DNA from: SHLQ01 sp964451305
GTDB lineage: Bacteria; Actinomycetota; Acidimicrobiia; Acidimicrobiales; SHLQ01
Direction: 5' to 3'
DNA length: 64,000 bases
Assembly: GCA_964451305.1 (NCBI GenBank)
Contig: CAYVHV010000010.1
Span: forward strand, 1 to 64,000
Part shown: positions 40,606 through 49,805 of the stretch, in pieces
Layout of the letters: each line of letters opens with the position of its first letter
Numbering within the stretch: position 1 is the first letter of the stretch
Notes under the pieces: model-generated
What the model was told of the DNA's origin: nothing
The model's input: only the letters and a program-made list of their open reading frames with translations
The model's database searches: none
Position numbers and translations under genes: made by a program

Positions 40606-43173
40606 ATGGATGCCAAGCAAGTCCGACGTACCTTCACCGATTTCTTTACCGAGCGCGCACATGAGCCGGTCCCGTCGGCGAGCATCATCCCGCACGACGA
40701 CACACTGCTCTTTACGAACTCGGGAATGGTGCCCTTTAAGCCGTTCTTCCAAGGAACCGAAAAGGCCCCATACGACCGCGCCACCACCATCCAAAAGTGT
40801 GTGCGCGCCGGCGGCAAGCACAACGATCTCGACGAGGTTGGCCGCACGGCCCGCCACCTCACCTTCTTTGAGATGATGGGCAACTTCAGCTTCGGTGACT
40901 ACTTCAAAGAAGACGCCATCCCGTTTGCGTGGGATCTGCTGACAACGGGCTTTGGCCTCGATCCCGACAAACTGTGGGTCACGGTGCACCTGACCGACGA
41001 CGAAGCCGAAGAGATTTGGGCGACCAAGGTCGGTGTTCCTCGCGATCGCATTCAGCGTCTCGACGAAGACAACTGGTGGCGAATGGCCGATACCGGGCCG
41101 AACGGGCCGAGCTCGGAGATCTTCTACGACCTTGGCCCTGAGTACGGTCCCGACGGCGGTCCGGAGAACCTCGACGCCGACGCTCGATTCGTCGAGATCT
41201 GGAACCTCGTGTTTATGCAGTTCGATCAGCAGCCCGACGGGTCGCAAGTTCCGCTGCCGAAGCCTTCGATCGATACCGGTGCGGGCCTCGAACGTATTCT
41301 CATGGTGCTCCAAGGTGTCGGCTCGGTTTGGGAGACAGACGAGTTCGTCCGGCTCCTCGCTGCGGCAAGCACACTGAGCGGCGTGGCCGATGGTGCCGAC
41401 GAGAAGTCCGATGTGTCCCTGCGCATCCTGGCTGATCACGCCCGGTCGACGACCTTCATGATCAACGACGGGGTCTTCCCGTCGAACGAGGATCGCGGCT
41501 ACGTCCTGCGACGAATCATGCGTCGTGCGATCCGCCACGCATACCTGCTCGGCGTCACCGAGCCTGTTCTTGCGTCGCTCGTTTCTACCGTGGTCGAGAT
41601 CATGGGTGATGACTACCCAGAGATTCGCGAGAACGAAGCGAAGATTATGACGATGGTCGAACGCGAAGAGATCAGCTTTCGTCAAACGATCGAGACCGGT
41701 CTAAACATCCTCGACACCGAGATGGAAGGACTCGACGATGGCCAGCCACTGCCCGGCGACGTTGCGTTCAAGCTTCACGACACGTTTGGCTTTCCGCTCG
41801 AACTGACCCAAGAGATCGTCGAAGAGCGCGGCGGCAGCGTCGACAACGACGGATTTGCTGCCTCTATGGAAGAACAACGCGAGCGTGCTCGCGCCGATCA
41901 AAAGTCGAAGAGCGTCACCGCGGACGTCTCAGCCTTTGTCGAGCTGCGTGATACCGCTGGTGAAACCGACTTCGTCGGCCGAGATCATCTCGTCGACGTG
42001 GCAGCGAAAGTCCTCTGGGTCGGCGATGAGGGCGTGATCCTCGACACGACGCCGTTCTACGCCGAGTCCGGTGGCCAGATTGGCGATACCGGTTCGATCA
42101 CCGGAACCGGTGGTTCGATCACGGTCAGCGACACGACCTATGCCGTGCCCGGCCTAAGTCTGCACCATGCAGAGGGCGCCCCAGCTGTGTTCTCGGTCGG
42201 CGATGAAGTCCTCGCCACGATCGATGTACACCGGCGAGCTGCGATCCGACGAAACCACACGGGGACACACCTGCTGCACAGCGCGCTTCGAGCGGTACTC
42301 GGCGATCACGTTCAGCAACAAGGTTCGATGGTCGGACCCGAGCGGCTCCGTTTCGACTTCAGTCATTTCGAGTCGGTAACCCCAGAGCAGATCCAAGAGA
42401 TCGAAGATCGAGTAAACGCCGATGTGCTCGACAACCCGAGCACCATCCACGTCGAGATGTCGATGGACAGTGCCAAAGAAAAGGGTGCGATCGCGTTCTT
42501 CGGGGACAAATACGGCGATGTTGTTCGCGTGCTCGAAGCCGGTCCGAACTCGATCGAGTTGTGCGGCGGAACCCACGTCGACGCGCTCGGCGACATTGGA
42601 CTCCTCAAAATCGTTTCGGAAAGTTCAATCGGCTCGAACATTCGCCGAGTCGAGGCGGTCACCGGAGACGCGACCGTCGGCCTCCTCCGCAAAGAACAGC
42701 AGACCAACGCAACCGTCGCTGAGACCCTCGGAGTGCCCGTCGACGATGTCGTTGCCGGCGTCGAGCGTCGAATGGCCGAGCTCGCGGAGTTGAAGAAAGA
42801 GCTCGCAGCGGCAAAGCAGCAGAATGCTGTCGGTCAGGCGGGTGCGCTCGCCGAGTCTGCCGAAAACGGTGTGCTCGTTACCCGCATCGACGGACTCGAC
42901 CGCGACTCGCTTCGCGATCTCGCCGTTGCGATCCGCGACAAAGGCGTACACAGCGTCGCGCTCGCATCTGCACTCGACGGCGGTGGTGTCGCGCTCGTCA
43001 GCGCCGTCACGAGCGACTCTGCGCTTCACGCAGGTGAGTGGCTCGCTCCCGCCGCAAAGCTCGTCGGTGGTGGAGGAAAGAAGGCCCCTGATCTCTCCGT
43101 CGCTGGTGGCCGTGATCCCGGACAGATCGACGCTGCCCTCGAGTTGCTCAGCTCGGAGGCTGCCAACTCGTGA
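40606..43173 (+). CDS. alaS: Alanyl-tRNA synthetase
   Basis: 855 aa, close to the usual 875. The class II catalytic domain (about 1-240) has LLFTNSGMVPFKPFFQG, KCVRAGGKHNDLDEVG and TGAGLERILMVLQG. The editing domain (about 560-690) carries HxxxH (RNHTGTHLLHSALR) and the zinc-site CxxxH (ELCGGTHVDALGDIG). The C-Ala oligomerisation domain ends the chain (VGGGGKKAPDLSVAGG). The ruvX GTG overlaps its stop, so translation is coupled. Confidence 0.97.
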   Translation: MDAKQVRRTFTDFFTERAHEPVPSASIIPHDDTLLFTNSGMVPFKPFFQGTEKAPYDRATTIQKCVRAGGKHNDLDEVGRTARHLTFFEMMGNFSFGDYFKEDAIPFAWDLLTTGFGLDPDKLWVTVHLTDDEAEEIWATKVGVPRDRIQRLDEDNWWRMADTGPNGPSSEIFYDLGPEYGPDGGPENLDADARFVEIWNLVFMQFDQQPDGSQVPLPKPSIDTGAGLERILMVLQGVGSVWETDEFVRLLAAASTLSGVADGADEKSDVSLRILADHARSTTFMINDGVFPSNEDRGYVLRRIMRRAIRHAYLLGVTEPVLASLVSTVVEIMGDDYPEIRENEAKIMTMVEREEISFRQTIETGLNILDTEMEGLDDGQPLPGDVAFKLHDTFGFPLELTQEIVEERGGSVDNDGFAASMEEQRERARADQKSKSVTADVSAFVELRDTAGETDFVGRDHLVDVAAKVLWVGDEGVILDTTPFYAESGGQIGDTGSITGTGGSITVSDTTYAVPGLSLHHAEGAPAVFSVGDEVLATIDVHRRAAIRRNHTGTHLLHSALRAVLGDHVQQQGSMVGPERLRFDFSHFESVTPEQIQEIEDRVNADVLDNPSTIHVEMSMDSAKEKGAIAFFGDKYGDVVRVLEAGPNSIELCGGTHVDALGDIGLLKIVSESSIGSNIRRVEAVTGDATVGLLRKEQQTNATVAETLGVPVDDVVAGVERRMAELAELKKELAAAKQQNAVGQAGALAESAENGVLVTRIDGLDRDSLRDLAVAIRDKGVHSVALASALDGGGVALVSAVTSDSALHAGEWLAPAAKLVGGGGKKAPDLSVAGGRDPGQIDAALELLSSEAANS

Positions 43174-43619
43174 GCTCGAGCGAGGCACTGCTCATCGAGG
43201 ACGGGCGGGCGCTTGGCCTCGACCTCGGCACTGAACGGGTCGGTGTCGCGATCAGCAACGATGAACGCACGGTTGCCACGCCACTCGAGGTTGTCCCCGG
43301 TCGCGACTGGGCTGCGCTCGACCGCCGGTTGGTCGAGATTTCTAATGAGTGGGAAGTCGCCGTCGTGGTGGTTGGCGCGCCGCTATCACTCGACGGTTCA
43401 GAAGGTCCGGCGATGAAACGGACAAAAAAGGCAATTGCACGCCTACGTGCCACCCTACGACCACCAATCGTGACCTACGATGAGCGCTTGACGACCGTGA
43501 CTGCGCACTCGATGCTCGACGAACAAGGAGTTCCCGGGCGATCGAGGAAGGACATGGTGGACATGGTGGCGGCACAGATAATCCTTCAAAGCTGGATGGA
43601 TAGAGAAGCCAATGACTGA
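43170..43619 (+). CDS. ruvX: Putative pre-16S rRNA nuclease RuvX/YqgF
   Basis: 149 aa. An RNase H-fold protein with LGLDLGTERVGVAISN at the start (first Asp), VVGAPLSLDGSEGP, VTYDERLTTVTAH (catalytic Glu in DERLTT) and KDMVDMVAAQIILQSW (last Asp) at the end. It is involved in 16S rRNA 5' maturation in E. coli. GTG 43170 overlaps the alaS stop, and its own stop overlaps mltG by 8 bp. Confidence 0.93.
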   Translation: MSSSEALLIEDGRALGLDLGTERVGVAISNDERTVATPLEVVPGRDWAALDRRLVEISNEWEVAVVVVGAPLSLDGSEGPAMKRTKKAIARLRATLRPPIVTYDERLTTVTAHSMLDEQGVPGRSRKDMVDMVAAQIILQSWMDREAND

Positions 43620-45165
43620 CGATTCGAGCAACAAGGCGAAACCCGGACCGACTCCGACGGACTCAAATGAGGAGGTCTCGGGAGTTGGCAAGCTATTGAG
43701 CAGGTTTGGTCCGGTTCAAGAGAACGAGAAGCGAGTGTCTCCTGGACCTCGCCCGGTCGGTGGCGCAATGCAACGCCCGACCGCTGTTGCTCATCCCGCA
43801 GGGCAACACCCGACAAACCCTGCGCCAGCTCACGCTGCGAACACGACCACACTCGACCCGCCATCGCCGCTCTTCGACGCCCCCGATGAGGTCTTCGATG
43901 AGGTGCCCGCAGGTGCAGGCACGTGGAATTCTGCGGACGCGCCACCGGCGCATCTCGCTGGGACGCTTTCGTCGACCGACGACATTCAGATCATTCCCGA
44001 TGTCCAAGAAGTCCAACCGATGGAAATCGTTGATCGCCGCGACTGGGTTCGTATGCCTCGCCGCACCGGGCCGGTCTTCCGTTTCCTCGTCGTCGGATTT
44101 ATTGGGCTCCTCGCAGTCGGCACGGTCTACAACCAGGTCGAAGGATGGCTCTCCAACCAGTTCGATCCCGAAGGGGATCCTGGTGACCTCGTCGAATTCG
44201 AGATCGCGTCGGGCGCAACAGCGAACGAAGTTACCCAGCAGCTCTTCGCACAGGACGTCATCGCGAACCCAACGCTGTTCCGCTACTGGATTAGCGACAA
44301 CCTCGATGGCGACTTTCAGGCAGGTCAATACAACTGTCTGCAAGAGAACATGTCGTTCGAAGAAGCGCGGGATTGCCTCGTGGGCGAAGGCCCGATTCCA
44401 CCGACGTTCTTCTCGGTCACCATCCCCGAAGGATTGCGCCTCACCGAGATCCTCGACGTTCTGAACGCCGAGAACCCATCGTTCGAACTCGCCACGCTCG
44501 AAGCCGACCTTTCGGCGACGATCGTTAACGTCAACCTCGAAGGCGTGCCAGAGACGGTGATCGAAGGAAGCCCCGATCCAACGGGCAGTGGCAGGGAAGG
44601 GTTGTTGTTCCCCGCGACATACCAGATCGACGAACGTGATCAGACCAACAGCCGAGCCATTCTGGCTCGAATGGCCGATCAAATGGAGATCGAGTTTGCA
44701 AACGCTGAAGCTCAGGTCGGGCGAGCACCGGTCGTTGAAGAACTCGAACTCACCGACTATGAGGTCCTGATCGTCGCTTCGCTGATCGAAGAGGAGTATG
44801 GGGTCGAAGAAGACCTTGGCCGTATCTCCCGCGTGATCTACAACCGTCTCCAAGCCGGTAATTTCTCGCTCGGTATCGACGCGACCGCGTGTTACGCAGC
44901 CAACAAAGCCTGCGCCGATCTCACCGTTGAAGACCTCAACAGTGACTCACCGTGGAACACCCGTAACACGAGTAACTTCGGGCTGCCCCCAACGCCGATC
45001 GCATCTCCTGGTGCTGCTGCTATTCGTGCCGCACTAAACCCCGAGCCAGGCGACTGGCTCTGGTACGTGCTCACCGAACCGACCGGTGCCCACACCTTTG
45101 CGAACACCGAAAGCGAGTTCACCGCAGCGGTACAGATCTGTCGTGAGCGAGACCTCGGCTGCTAG
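43612..45165 (+). CDS. mltG: Endolytic peptidoglycan transglycosylase MltG
   Basis: 517 aa. Residues 1-150 are a hydrophilic Pro/Ala-rich cytoplasmic region, much longer than in E. coli. A membrane helix follows at about 159-178 (FRFLVVGFIGLLAVGTVY) and then the YceG domain outside. The catalytic glutamate region is LIVASLIEEEYGVEEDLG, followed by RVIYNRLQAG, LGIDATACY, SPWNTRN and a terminal HTFANTESEF. MltG cuts nascent glycan strands and sets their length. ATG 43612 lies within the end of ruvX; aroE follows after 5 bp. Confidence 0.93.
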   Translation: MTDDSSNKAKPGPTPTDSNEEVSGVGKLLSRFGPVQENEKRVSPGPRPVGGAMQRPTAVAHPAGQHPTNPAPAHAANTTTLDPPSPLFDAPDEVFDEVPAGAGTWNSADAPPAHLAGTLSSTDDIQIIPDVQEVQPMEIVDRRDWVRMPRRTGPVFRFLVVGFIGLLAVGTVYNQVEGWLSNQFDPEGDPGDLVEFEIASGATANEVTQQLFAQDVIANPTLFRYWISDNLDGDFQAGQYNCLQENMSFEEARDCLVGEGPIPPTFFSVTIPEGLRLTEILDVLNAENPSFELATLEADLSATIVNVNLEGVPETVIEGSPDPTGSGREGLLFPATYQIDERDQTNSRAILARMADQMEIEFANAEAQVGRAPVVEELELTDYEVLIVASLIEEEYGVEEDLGRISRVIYNRLQAGNFSLGIDATACYAANKACADLTVEDLNSDSPWNTRNTSNFGLPPTPIASPGAAAIRAALNPEPGDWLWYVLTEPTGAHTFANTESEFTAAVQICRERDLGC

Positions 45166-45170
45166 CCAAC

Positions 45171-45998
45171 ATGGATAGTCCGCCGATCCTGGCCGGCGTT
45201 ATTGGTTGGCCGGTGGAGCACTCCCTCTCACCAAAGATCCACACCGCTGCCGCAGCAGCGGCAGGCATCGACCTGCTCTACACCGCAATTCCTGTCGAAG
45301 TGGGCCATGTCGGAAACGCCATCGCGAGAATGCGTGAGGTCGGCATTCGGGGCTATTCGGTGACGATGCCACACAAGGAAGCCGTCATCTCAGAGCTCGA
45401 CGAGCTCACTACATCAGCGCACGCACTCGGCGCGGTGAATCACATTACGAACACGGCTGGACACCTCCTCGGCAATAACACCGATGGTGATGGTTTTGTC
45501 TTGGGGCTTGAACACAGCGGCGACTCGTTAGTGAACGGAAGCACCGTCGGCGTGCTCGGCTCCGGGGGAGCGGCGCGGGCGATCATCGAGGCGTGTTATC
45601 GGCATGGTGCACGCGAAGTGATCGTCGTGGCGCGGTCAGAAGAACGAGGGGCCGTTGCTGCCGGGCTCGCTCACGAGCGTGGTCGCCTTGGAGACCTCGA
45701 TGCCTTCACCGAATGCGACATCGTCGTGAATGCAACGCCGCTCGGTATGGCAGAGACAGATGGAGAGGGCGTCGTTGCGTTCGACGTGGGAGCGTTGGCT
45801 GAGAACACCACGGTCGTCGACATCGTGTACAACCCTCGCGAGACCCCACTGCTGGCTGCAGCGCGCGAGCGCGGTCTGCCAACCGTGGAAGGGGTCACCA
45901 TGCTCGTCGGTCAGGCAGCCGAACAGTTCACGGCCTGGACGGGTCACGAAGCTCCACTTGCAGAAATGTTTGACGCCGTACTCAACGAATCGCCGTAA
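45171..45998 (+). CDS. aroE: Shikimate dehydrogenase
   Basis: 275 aa. It reduces 3-dehydroshikimate with NADPH in aromatic amino-acid synthesis. The substrate domain has IGWPVEHSLSPKIH and SVTMPHKEAV (catalytic Lys), with the catalytic Asp in NNTDGDGF. The nucleotide-binding loop is VLGSGGAARAI, and the C-terminal segment is EGVTMLVGQAAEQFTAWTG. It begins 5 bp after mltG. aroB lies 2.8 kb downstream, separated by two genes unrelated to the pathway. Confidence 0.94.
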   Translation: MDSPPILAGVIGWPVEHSLSPKIHTAAAAAAGIDLLYTAIPVEVGHVGNAIARMREVGIRGYSVTMPHKEAVISELDELTTSAHALGAVNHITNTAGHLLGNNTDGDGFVLGLEHSGDSLVNGSTVGVLGSGGAARAIIEACYRHGAREVIVVARSEERGAVAAGLAHERGRLGDLDAFTECDIVVNATPLGMAETDGEGVVAFDVGALAENTTVVDIVYNPRETPLLAAARERGLPTVEGVTMLVGQAAEQFTAWTGHEAPLAEMFDAVLNESP

Positions 45999-46097
45999 GT
46001 CGGCGTCGCTACGAGCACGTCGGGCCGTATTAAGACCGTTCAACTCTTCACGTGTTGTGCCGACGTAGGTAGGAACGCACAAGTACGGAGACGTGAA

Positions 46098-47846
46098 ATG
46101 TCACTTCAAGGCACCCTGAGCACGCTTGGAATCACCGAGCTACTGGAATTTTTGGCTGGTCGTTCGTCCAGCGGTCAGCTCGACGTTACGACGGGTTCAG
46201 GCAGCACGAGCTACCTGCTCGTAAACGGCAGCATCGCCGCTGCGGAATTCGAGTTCACACGCGGTTCTGGAACCGACGCCGCTGAAGGTACCTACTACGT
46301 TCTCTCCGAGATGGATGGACACTTCTTCTATGAAGAGCACGACGTCACCGGTGAAGATGAAGGCGACGATGTCGACACCCTTCTCGGCAACACCGCCGTC
46401 GTGGCCGAGCGTTGGCATGAGGTCGAAGAGGTCATTCCATCGATCTCACACGTCCTCGTACGCAACAACGAACTCGACTCGTCGGTAACGATCAAGCCAG
46501 AGTGGTGGAAGACCCTCGAGGTTCTCGGTGCGGGACAGAGCACCGTTCAGCTCTCCGAACTACTCGATCTTGGCATCCTCGACGCATCGACGCAGGCACT
46601 CGAGATGGTCAACGCTGGCCTCCTCGTCGTGTCGGACGACGTGGTCGAAGCGCCTGTACCTGCAGCTGCCGAGGACTTCGTTGCCGAAGACACACTCGCG
46701 ACTCCGGATGCAGAACAAGCAGCCGGGGGACTCACTGAAATGGCCGACGAGCATGTCGCCATGGAACAACCGCTCGAGATTGACGCCTCGTACGAGATGG
46801 TCGCTGATAGCGAACCAACCCTTGACGATCCAGCATTCGAGTCAGCGCCATACGCCGAGGGCGTCCCAACCGAGATCGCGGACGCTAACGAGTACCAGAT
46901 CCCAGATGAAGCCGATATCGAGCATGCGCCTGCGCCACCGATCATGATCGAAACAGAACCAGAGCTCATGGCATACGACGACGCCGTCGAAGACGTCGCA
47001 GCTGCACCAGCGGTCGAGGTCATGCCTGCGCCGGAGGAGATCCAGCCGGTCGCAGAGATGCATGAGCCCATTGCAGAGATGCATGAACCTGTCGAGGCAC
47101 CTGCAGTCGAAGAGAGCACAAGTGGCCTCGGATTCACGAACAACCTCAACGCTGCCCCAGCGCCTGCCGCTCCAGCTCCTGAGAGCGACGGATGGTCGAC
47201 AAACCAGTTCTACGACCAGCCGGTCACCGAGACCGTTGCCGCCGTCGAGCCACAGATGATGACCGAACCGGTCGCAAATGTCGAAGCCGCTCCACAAGCC
47301 TTTGAAGCAGCGCCTGCGTTCGAGACTCAGCCGCTTGAAGCAGCGCCTGCGTTCGAGACCCAGCCACTCGAAGCCGCACCAGCGTTCGAGACCCAGCCAC
47401 TCGAAGCCGCACCAGCGTTCGACGCAGCGCCAGCATTTGATTCGCAACCATTCGATGCTCAGCCATTCGACGCACCGGTCGAACCCGTCGCTCAGGCAGA
47501 TACCAACAGCCTCTACGGCCTCGACGCTCCATTCGCCGAGCCAGCAGCCGTTGACAGCAACGCCATGGCAGGTGAGGTCATGAGCGACCTCGAGTTCCTT
47601 AACCACGACCTCGACTCGCAGCTAGCCGATCCTGCTCCACAGATGGACCAGTCGTTCGGTCTGCCAGCTCCAGAAGGCATCCCGGCTCAAGTCTCGCCTC
47701 CTATCCAGGCAGCGCCAATGCCAGCACAGGCGTCACCAACGGTCGGCGATGCCGATCCGTTCGGTTCGCTGAGCGGCCTTGTTGTTGACGAGGAGCCAAA
47801 GTCGGAGGATCGCGGCAGTGTGCTGAAGTTCCTTCGCCGCGATTAA
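46098..47846 (+). CDS. DUF4388 (PATAN-like) protein with long low-complexity acidic tail
   Basis: 582 aa. Residues about 1-100 form a DUF4388 domain: SLQGTLSTLGITELLEFLAG, SSGQLDVTTGSGSTSYLLVNGSI and a strand ending GHFFYEEHD. Residues 100-190 look like a helical or winged module (LSELLDLGILDASTQALEMV). Residues 195-560 are an Ala/Pro/Glu-rich disordered linker that includes tandem 11-residue repeats, and the chain ends VLKFLRRD. DUF4388 proteins are associated with two-component and gliding/pilus regulation in other phyla. The prepilin peptidase gene overlaps its stop by one base, which links it to type IV pili by context. GGAG lies 9 nt before ATG 46098. Confidence 0.8.
   Translation: MSLQGTLSTLGITELLEFLAGRSSSGQLDVTTGSGSTSYLLVNGSIAAAEFEFTRGSGTDAAEGTYYVLSEMDGHFFYEEHDVTGEDEGDDVDTLLGNTAVVAERWHEVEEVIPSISHVLVRNNELDSSVTIKPEWWKTLEVLGAGQSTVQLSELLDLGILDASTQALEMVNAGLLVVSDDVVEAPVPAAAEDFVAEDTLATPDAEQAAGGLTEMADEHVAMEQPLEIDASYEMVADSEPTLDDPAFESAPYAEGVPTEIADANEYQIPDEADIEHAPAPPIMIETEPELMAYDDAVEDVAAAPAVEVMPAPEEIQPVAEMHEPIAEMHEPVEAPAVEESTSGLGFTNNLNAAPAPAAPAPESDGWSTNQFYDQPVTETVAAVEPQMMTEPVANVEAAPQAFEAAPAFETQPLEAAPAFETQPLEAAPAFETQPLEAAPAFDAAPAFDSQPFDAQPFDAPVEPVAQADTNSLYGLDAPFAEPAAVDSNAMAGEVMSDLEFLNHDLDSQLADPAPQMDQSFGLPAPEGIPAQVSPPIQAAPMPAQASPTVGDADPFGSLSGLVVDEEPKSEDRGSVLKFLRRD
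47304..47402 (+). repeat. 33-bp in-frame tandem repeat, three units plus a partial fourth
   Basis: Units at 47304-47336, 47337-47369 and 47370-47402, then a truncated copy to about 47420. Each encodes EAAPAFETQPL. Units 2 and 3 share third-position changes, indicating recent slippage. It lies inside the disordered tail of the DUF4388 protein. Confidence 0.85.
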
Positions 47847-48700
47847 TGGTGTTTGCCCTCGTCTGCGCCGCTATCGGGTTGCTCGTCGGCCCAGCGCTCG
47901 CATTCATTGCAGAACTCGTTCCCGACCGCTCCGGTGGCGGCCAATCACCTCGGCATTGTCGCAACTGCCAGGTTGAGGTCTCAGCGTTCGCGTCGTACCT
48001 GCCATTTCGGACCTCGGCGTCGCGATGTCATAACTGTGACCATCAGATCTCTGCTGGTCGGCTCCCGATCGTCATCGCCACCGGTGCAATATTCGCTGCG
48101 GTGGGCAACGTCATCGGCGCCCGCTGGCAAGTCATCCCGGTGCTCTTCTTGTCTGCGGCGATCATCGCGCTTTCGGCCGTCGACCTCACCAGGTATCGCT
48201 TGCCCGACAAGCTGTTGTTTCCCTCGCTGGGGATCGGCGTCGCAATGCTTGGCGCATTCGCTGTAGCGACCGGCACGACCGATCACTTCATTCGTGGTCT
48301 GGTCGCCATGCTGGCGTACAGCTTCGTGCTGTTCATCCCGAACCTCATCATGCCAGCAGGCTTGGCGTTCGGAGACGTGAAGCTCGCGTTGTTACTCGGC
48401 TTGTTCCTCGGTTGGACCGCAGAGACATCGATCGGTGCAGCCCGCTTGGTGGTTTGGGCGTTCCTCGTCGGAATGATCTTTGGTGTATTCACCGGGGTTA
48501 TCGTTGGCATCGGCCGCCGGATCTTTGGACATGGCTTCCTACCCGACCCGGACTTTCCGCCTCCTGAGGATGGGTCCTTCACCCCGTTGCTCAAGACAGC
48601 GATGCCCTTTGGCCCCGCTCTTGCGTTGTCCGCACTGATCCTGATTCTCTTTTCAGAACGATTCCTCTCCGGTGCGAGCATTCTGGCTCAGTCCCTCTAG
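47846..48700 (+). CDS. Type IV prepilin peptidase (A24 family)
   Basis: 284 aa, about eight helices. The cytoplasmic zinc loop has two CxxC pairs (CRNC and CHNC, residues about 39-66), as in the methylating PilD type. The aspartyl-protease residues are visible in VDLTRYRLPD and in GLAFGDVKLALLLG (GxGD-type motif with Ala in the second position). It cleaves, and probably N-methylates, type IV prepilin-like leaders. Its ATG overlaps the stop of the DUF4388 gene. No pilin or pilus motor gene lies within the window. Its place between aroE and aroB recalls the actinobacterial aro cluster. Confidence 0.88.
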   Translation: MVFALVCAAIGLLVGPALAFIAELVPDRSGGGQSPRHCRNCQVEVSAFASYLPFRTSASRCHNCDHQISAGRLPIVIATGAIFAAVGNVIGARWQVIPVLFLSAAIIALSAVDLTRYRLPDKLLFPSLGIGVAMLGAFAVATGTTDHFIRGLVAMLAYSFVLFIPNLIMPAGLAFGDVKLALLLGLFLGWTAETSIGAARLVVWAFLVGMIFGVFTGVIVGIGRRIFGHGFLPDPDFPPPEDGSFTPLLKTAMPFGPALALSALILILFSERFLSGASILAQSL

Positions 48701-48746
48701 GGGCCACACCCTCTTTGGCTGTATCGGCTCTTGAGCTGTATCGCCC

Positions 48747-48752
48747 TACGCT
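48747..48752 (+). promoter_or_regulatory. Candidate -10 element of aroB (leaderless)
   Basis: TACGCT followed by 6 nt and ATG 48759. An AGGG also lies directly before the ATG but too close to act as a Shine-Dalgarno. Confidence 0.4.
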
Positions 48753-48758
48753 CTAGGG

Positions 48759-49805
48759 ATGGAACCTACGACCGTCAACGTCGACCTCGGTGACCGTAGC
48801 TATCCGGTAGAAATCGGATTTGGTGTCCGTCACAACGTCGTCGACTACATCCCCGAACGCGCTCGCCGAGTCGCTGTCGTCACCCAGGACGGCATCGGCG
48901 TCGAGCTCGATTGTGGCGACGCCGATATGAGGGTCTTCACGATCGGACAAGGCGAAGAAGCTAAGACGATCTCGACGATCGAATCGCTGACCCGGGAGTG
49001 GGCGAGGTGGGGGCTGAACCGCAATGACGTCGTCATCGGTGTCGGCGGCGGCATCGTGACCGATGTTGCTGGTTTTGCAGCGTCGGTCTTTCACCGCGGA
49101 CTGCCAGTCATTCACGTCTCGACCACACTGCTCGGTCAAATCGACGCGGCCGTTGGGGGCAAGACCGGAGTCAACCTGCCCGAGGGAAAGAACCTCGTCG
49201 GGACGTATTGGCAGCCGCTCGCCGTGCTCGCCGACGTCGAGACTCTCGAGACGTTGCCGGCGCGCCACTATCGCGCCGGGCTTGGCGAACTCGCGAAATA
49301 CCACTTCCTCGATGGTGACTCGACGAGGGATCCAGCGATCCTCGAAGATGGGCGTCTTACCGCGAGCGACCTCGTCGATCGTGTCGCCTGGTCGGTCCAG
49401 ATGAAAGCTGATGCCGTCAGTGCAGACGAACGAGAAGGCGGCCGCCGAGCGTTGCTCAACTATGGCCATACGCTCGGCCACTGCTTGGAAATCCTCTCGG
49501 ACCACGTGCTCCTCCACGGTGAGGCTGTCGGGATCGGTATTGCCTATGCCGCTGAGGTCGCGCTCGAAATGGGTCGTATCGATGAGCAGCGCGCCGCCGA
49601 GCACCGCGAGATCCTCGCCGGGTACGACCTCGCAATGACGCCACCGGGCGCTCCGGCCTTCTCCGATATCGAACCGCTGCTCGCTCGGGACAAGAAAGCT
49701 CTCGACGGAATTACCTTCATCCTCGACGGTCCAGACGGCTGTGAAGTCGTCGAGAACGTCGACCTCGACGTACTCGCTCGTACCTACGAGCGGTACGTGT
49801 CATGA
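48759..49805 (+). CDS. aroB: 3-dehydroquinate synthase
   Basis: 348 aa. It makes 3-dehydroquinate from DAHP, the second step of the shikimate pathway, using NAD and a divalent metal. The NAD-binding segment is VIGVGGGIVTDVAGFAAS, then STTLLGQIDAAVGGKTGVNL, and the metal ligands lie in RAGLGELAKYHFL (Glu), LLNYGHTLGHCLE (His) and LLHGEAVGIG (His). aroC and aroK, often between the prepilin peptidase and aroB in actinobacteria, are absent here. pepQ overlaps its stop by 4 bp. Confidence 0.95.
   Translation: MEPTTVNVDLGDRSYPVEIGFGVRHNVVDYIPERARRVAVVTQDGIGVELDCGDADMRVFTIGQGEEAKTISTIESLTREWARWGLNRNDVVIGVGGGIVTDVAGFAASVFHRGLPVIHVSTTLLGQIDAAVGGKTGVNLPEGKNLVGTYWQPLAVLADVETLETLPARHYRAGLGELAKYHFLDGDSTRDPAILEDGRLTASDLVDRVAWSVQMKADAVSADEREGGRRALLNYGHTLGHCLEILSDHVLLHGEAVGIGIAYAAEVALEMGRIDEQRAAEHREILAGYDLAMTPPGAPAFSDIEPLLARDKKALDGITFILDGPDGCEVVENVDLDVLARTYERYVS

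Noticed and set aside
40606..40700. T-box or other tRNA-sensing leader before alaS, hisS or aspS
   Set aside because: Upstream gaps are only 60-77 bp and alaS and hisS look leaderless; no T-box sequence is present.
47304..47420. Regular 33-bp repeats that could suggest a CRISPR array
   Set aside because: Units are directly adjacent without spacers and lie in frame inside a coding region; this is a protein-coding tandem repeat.
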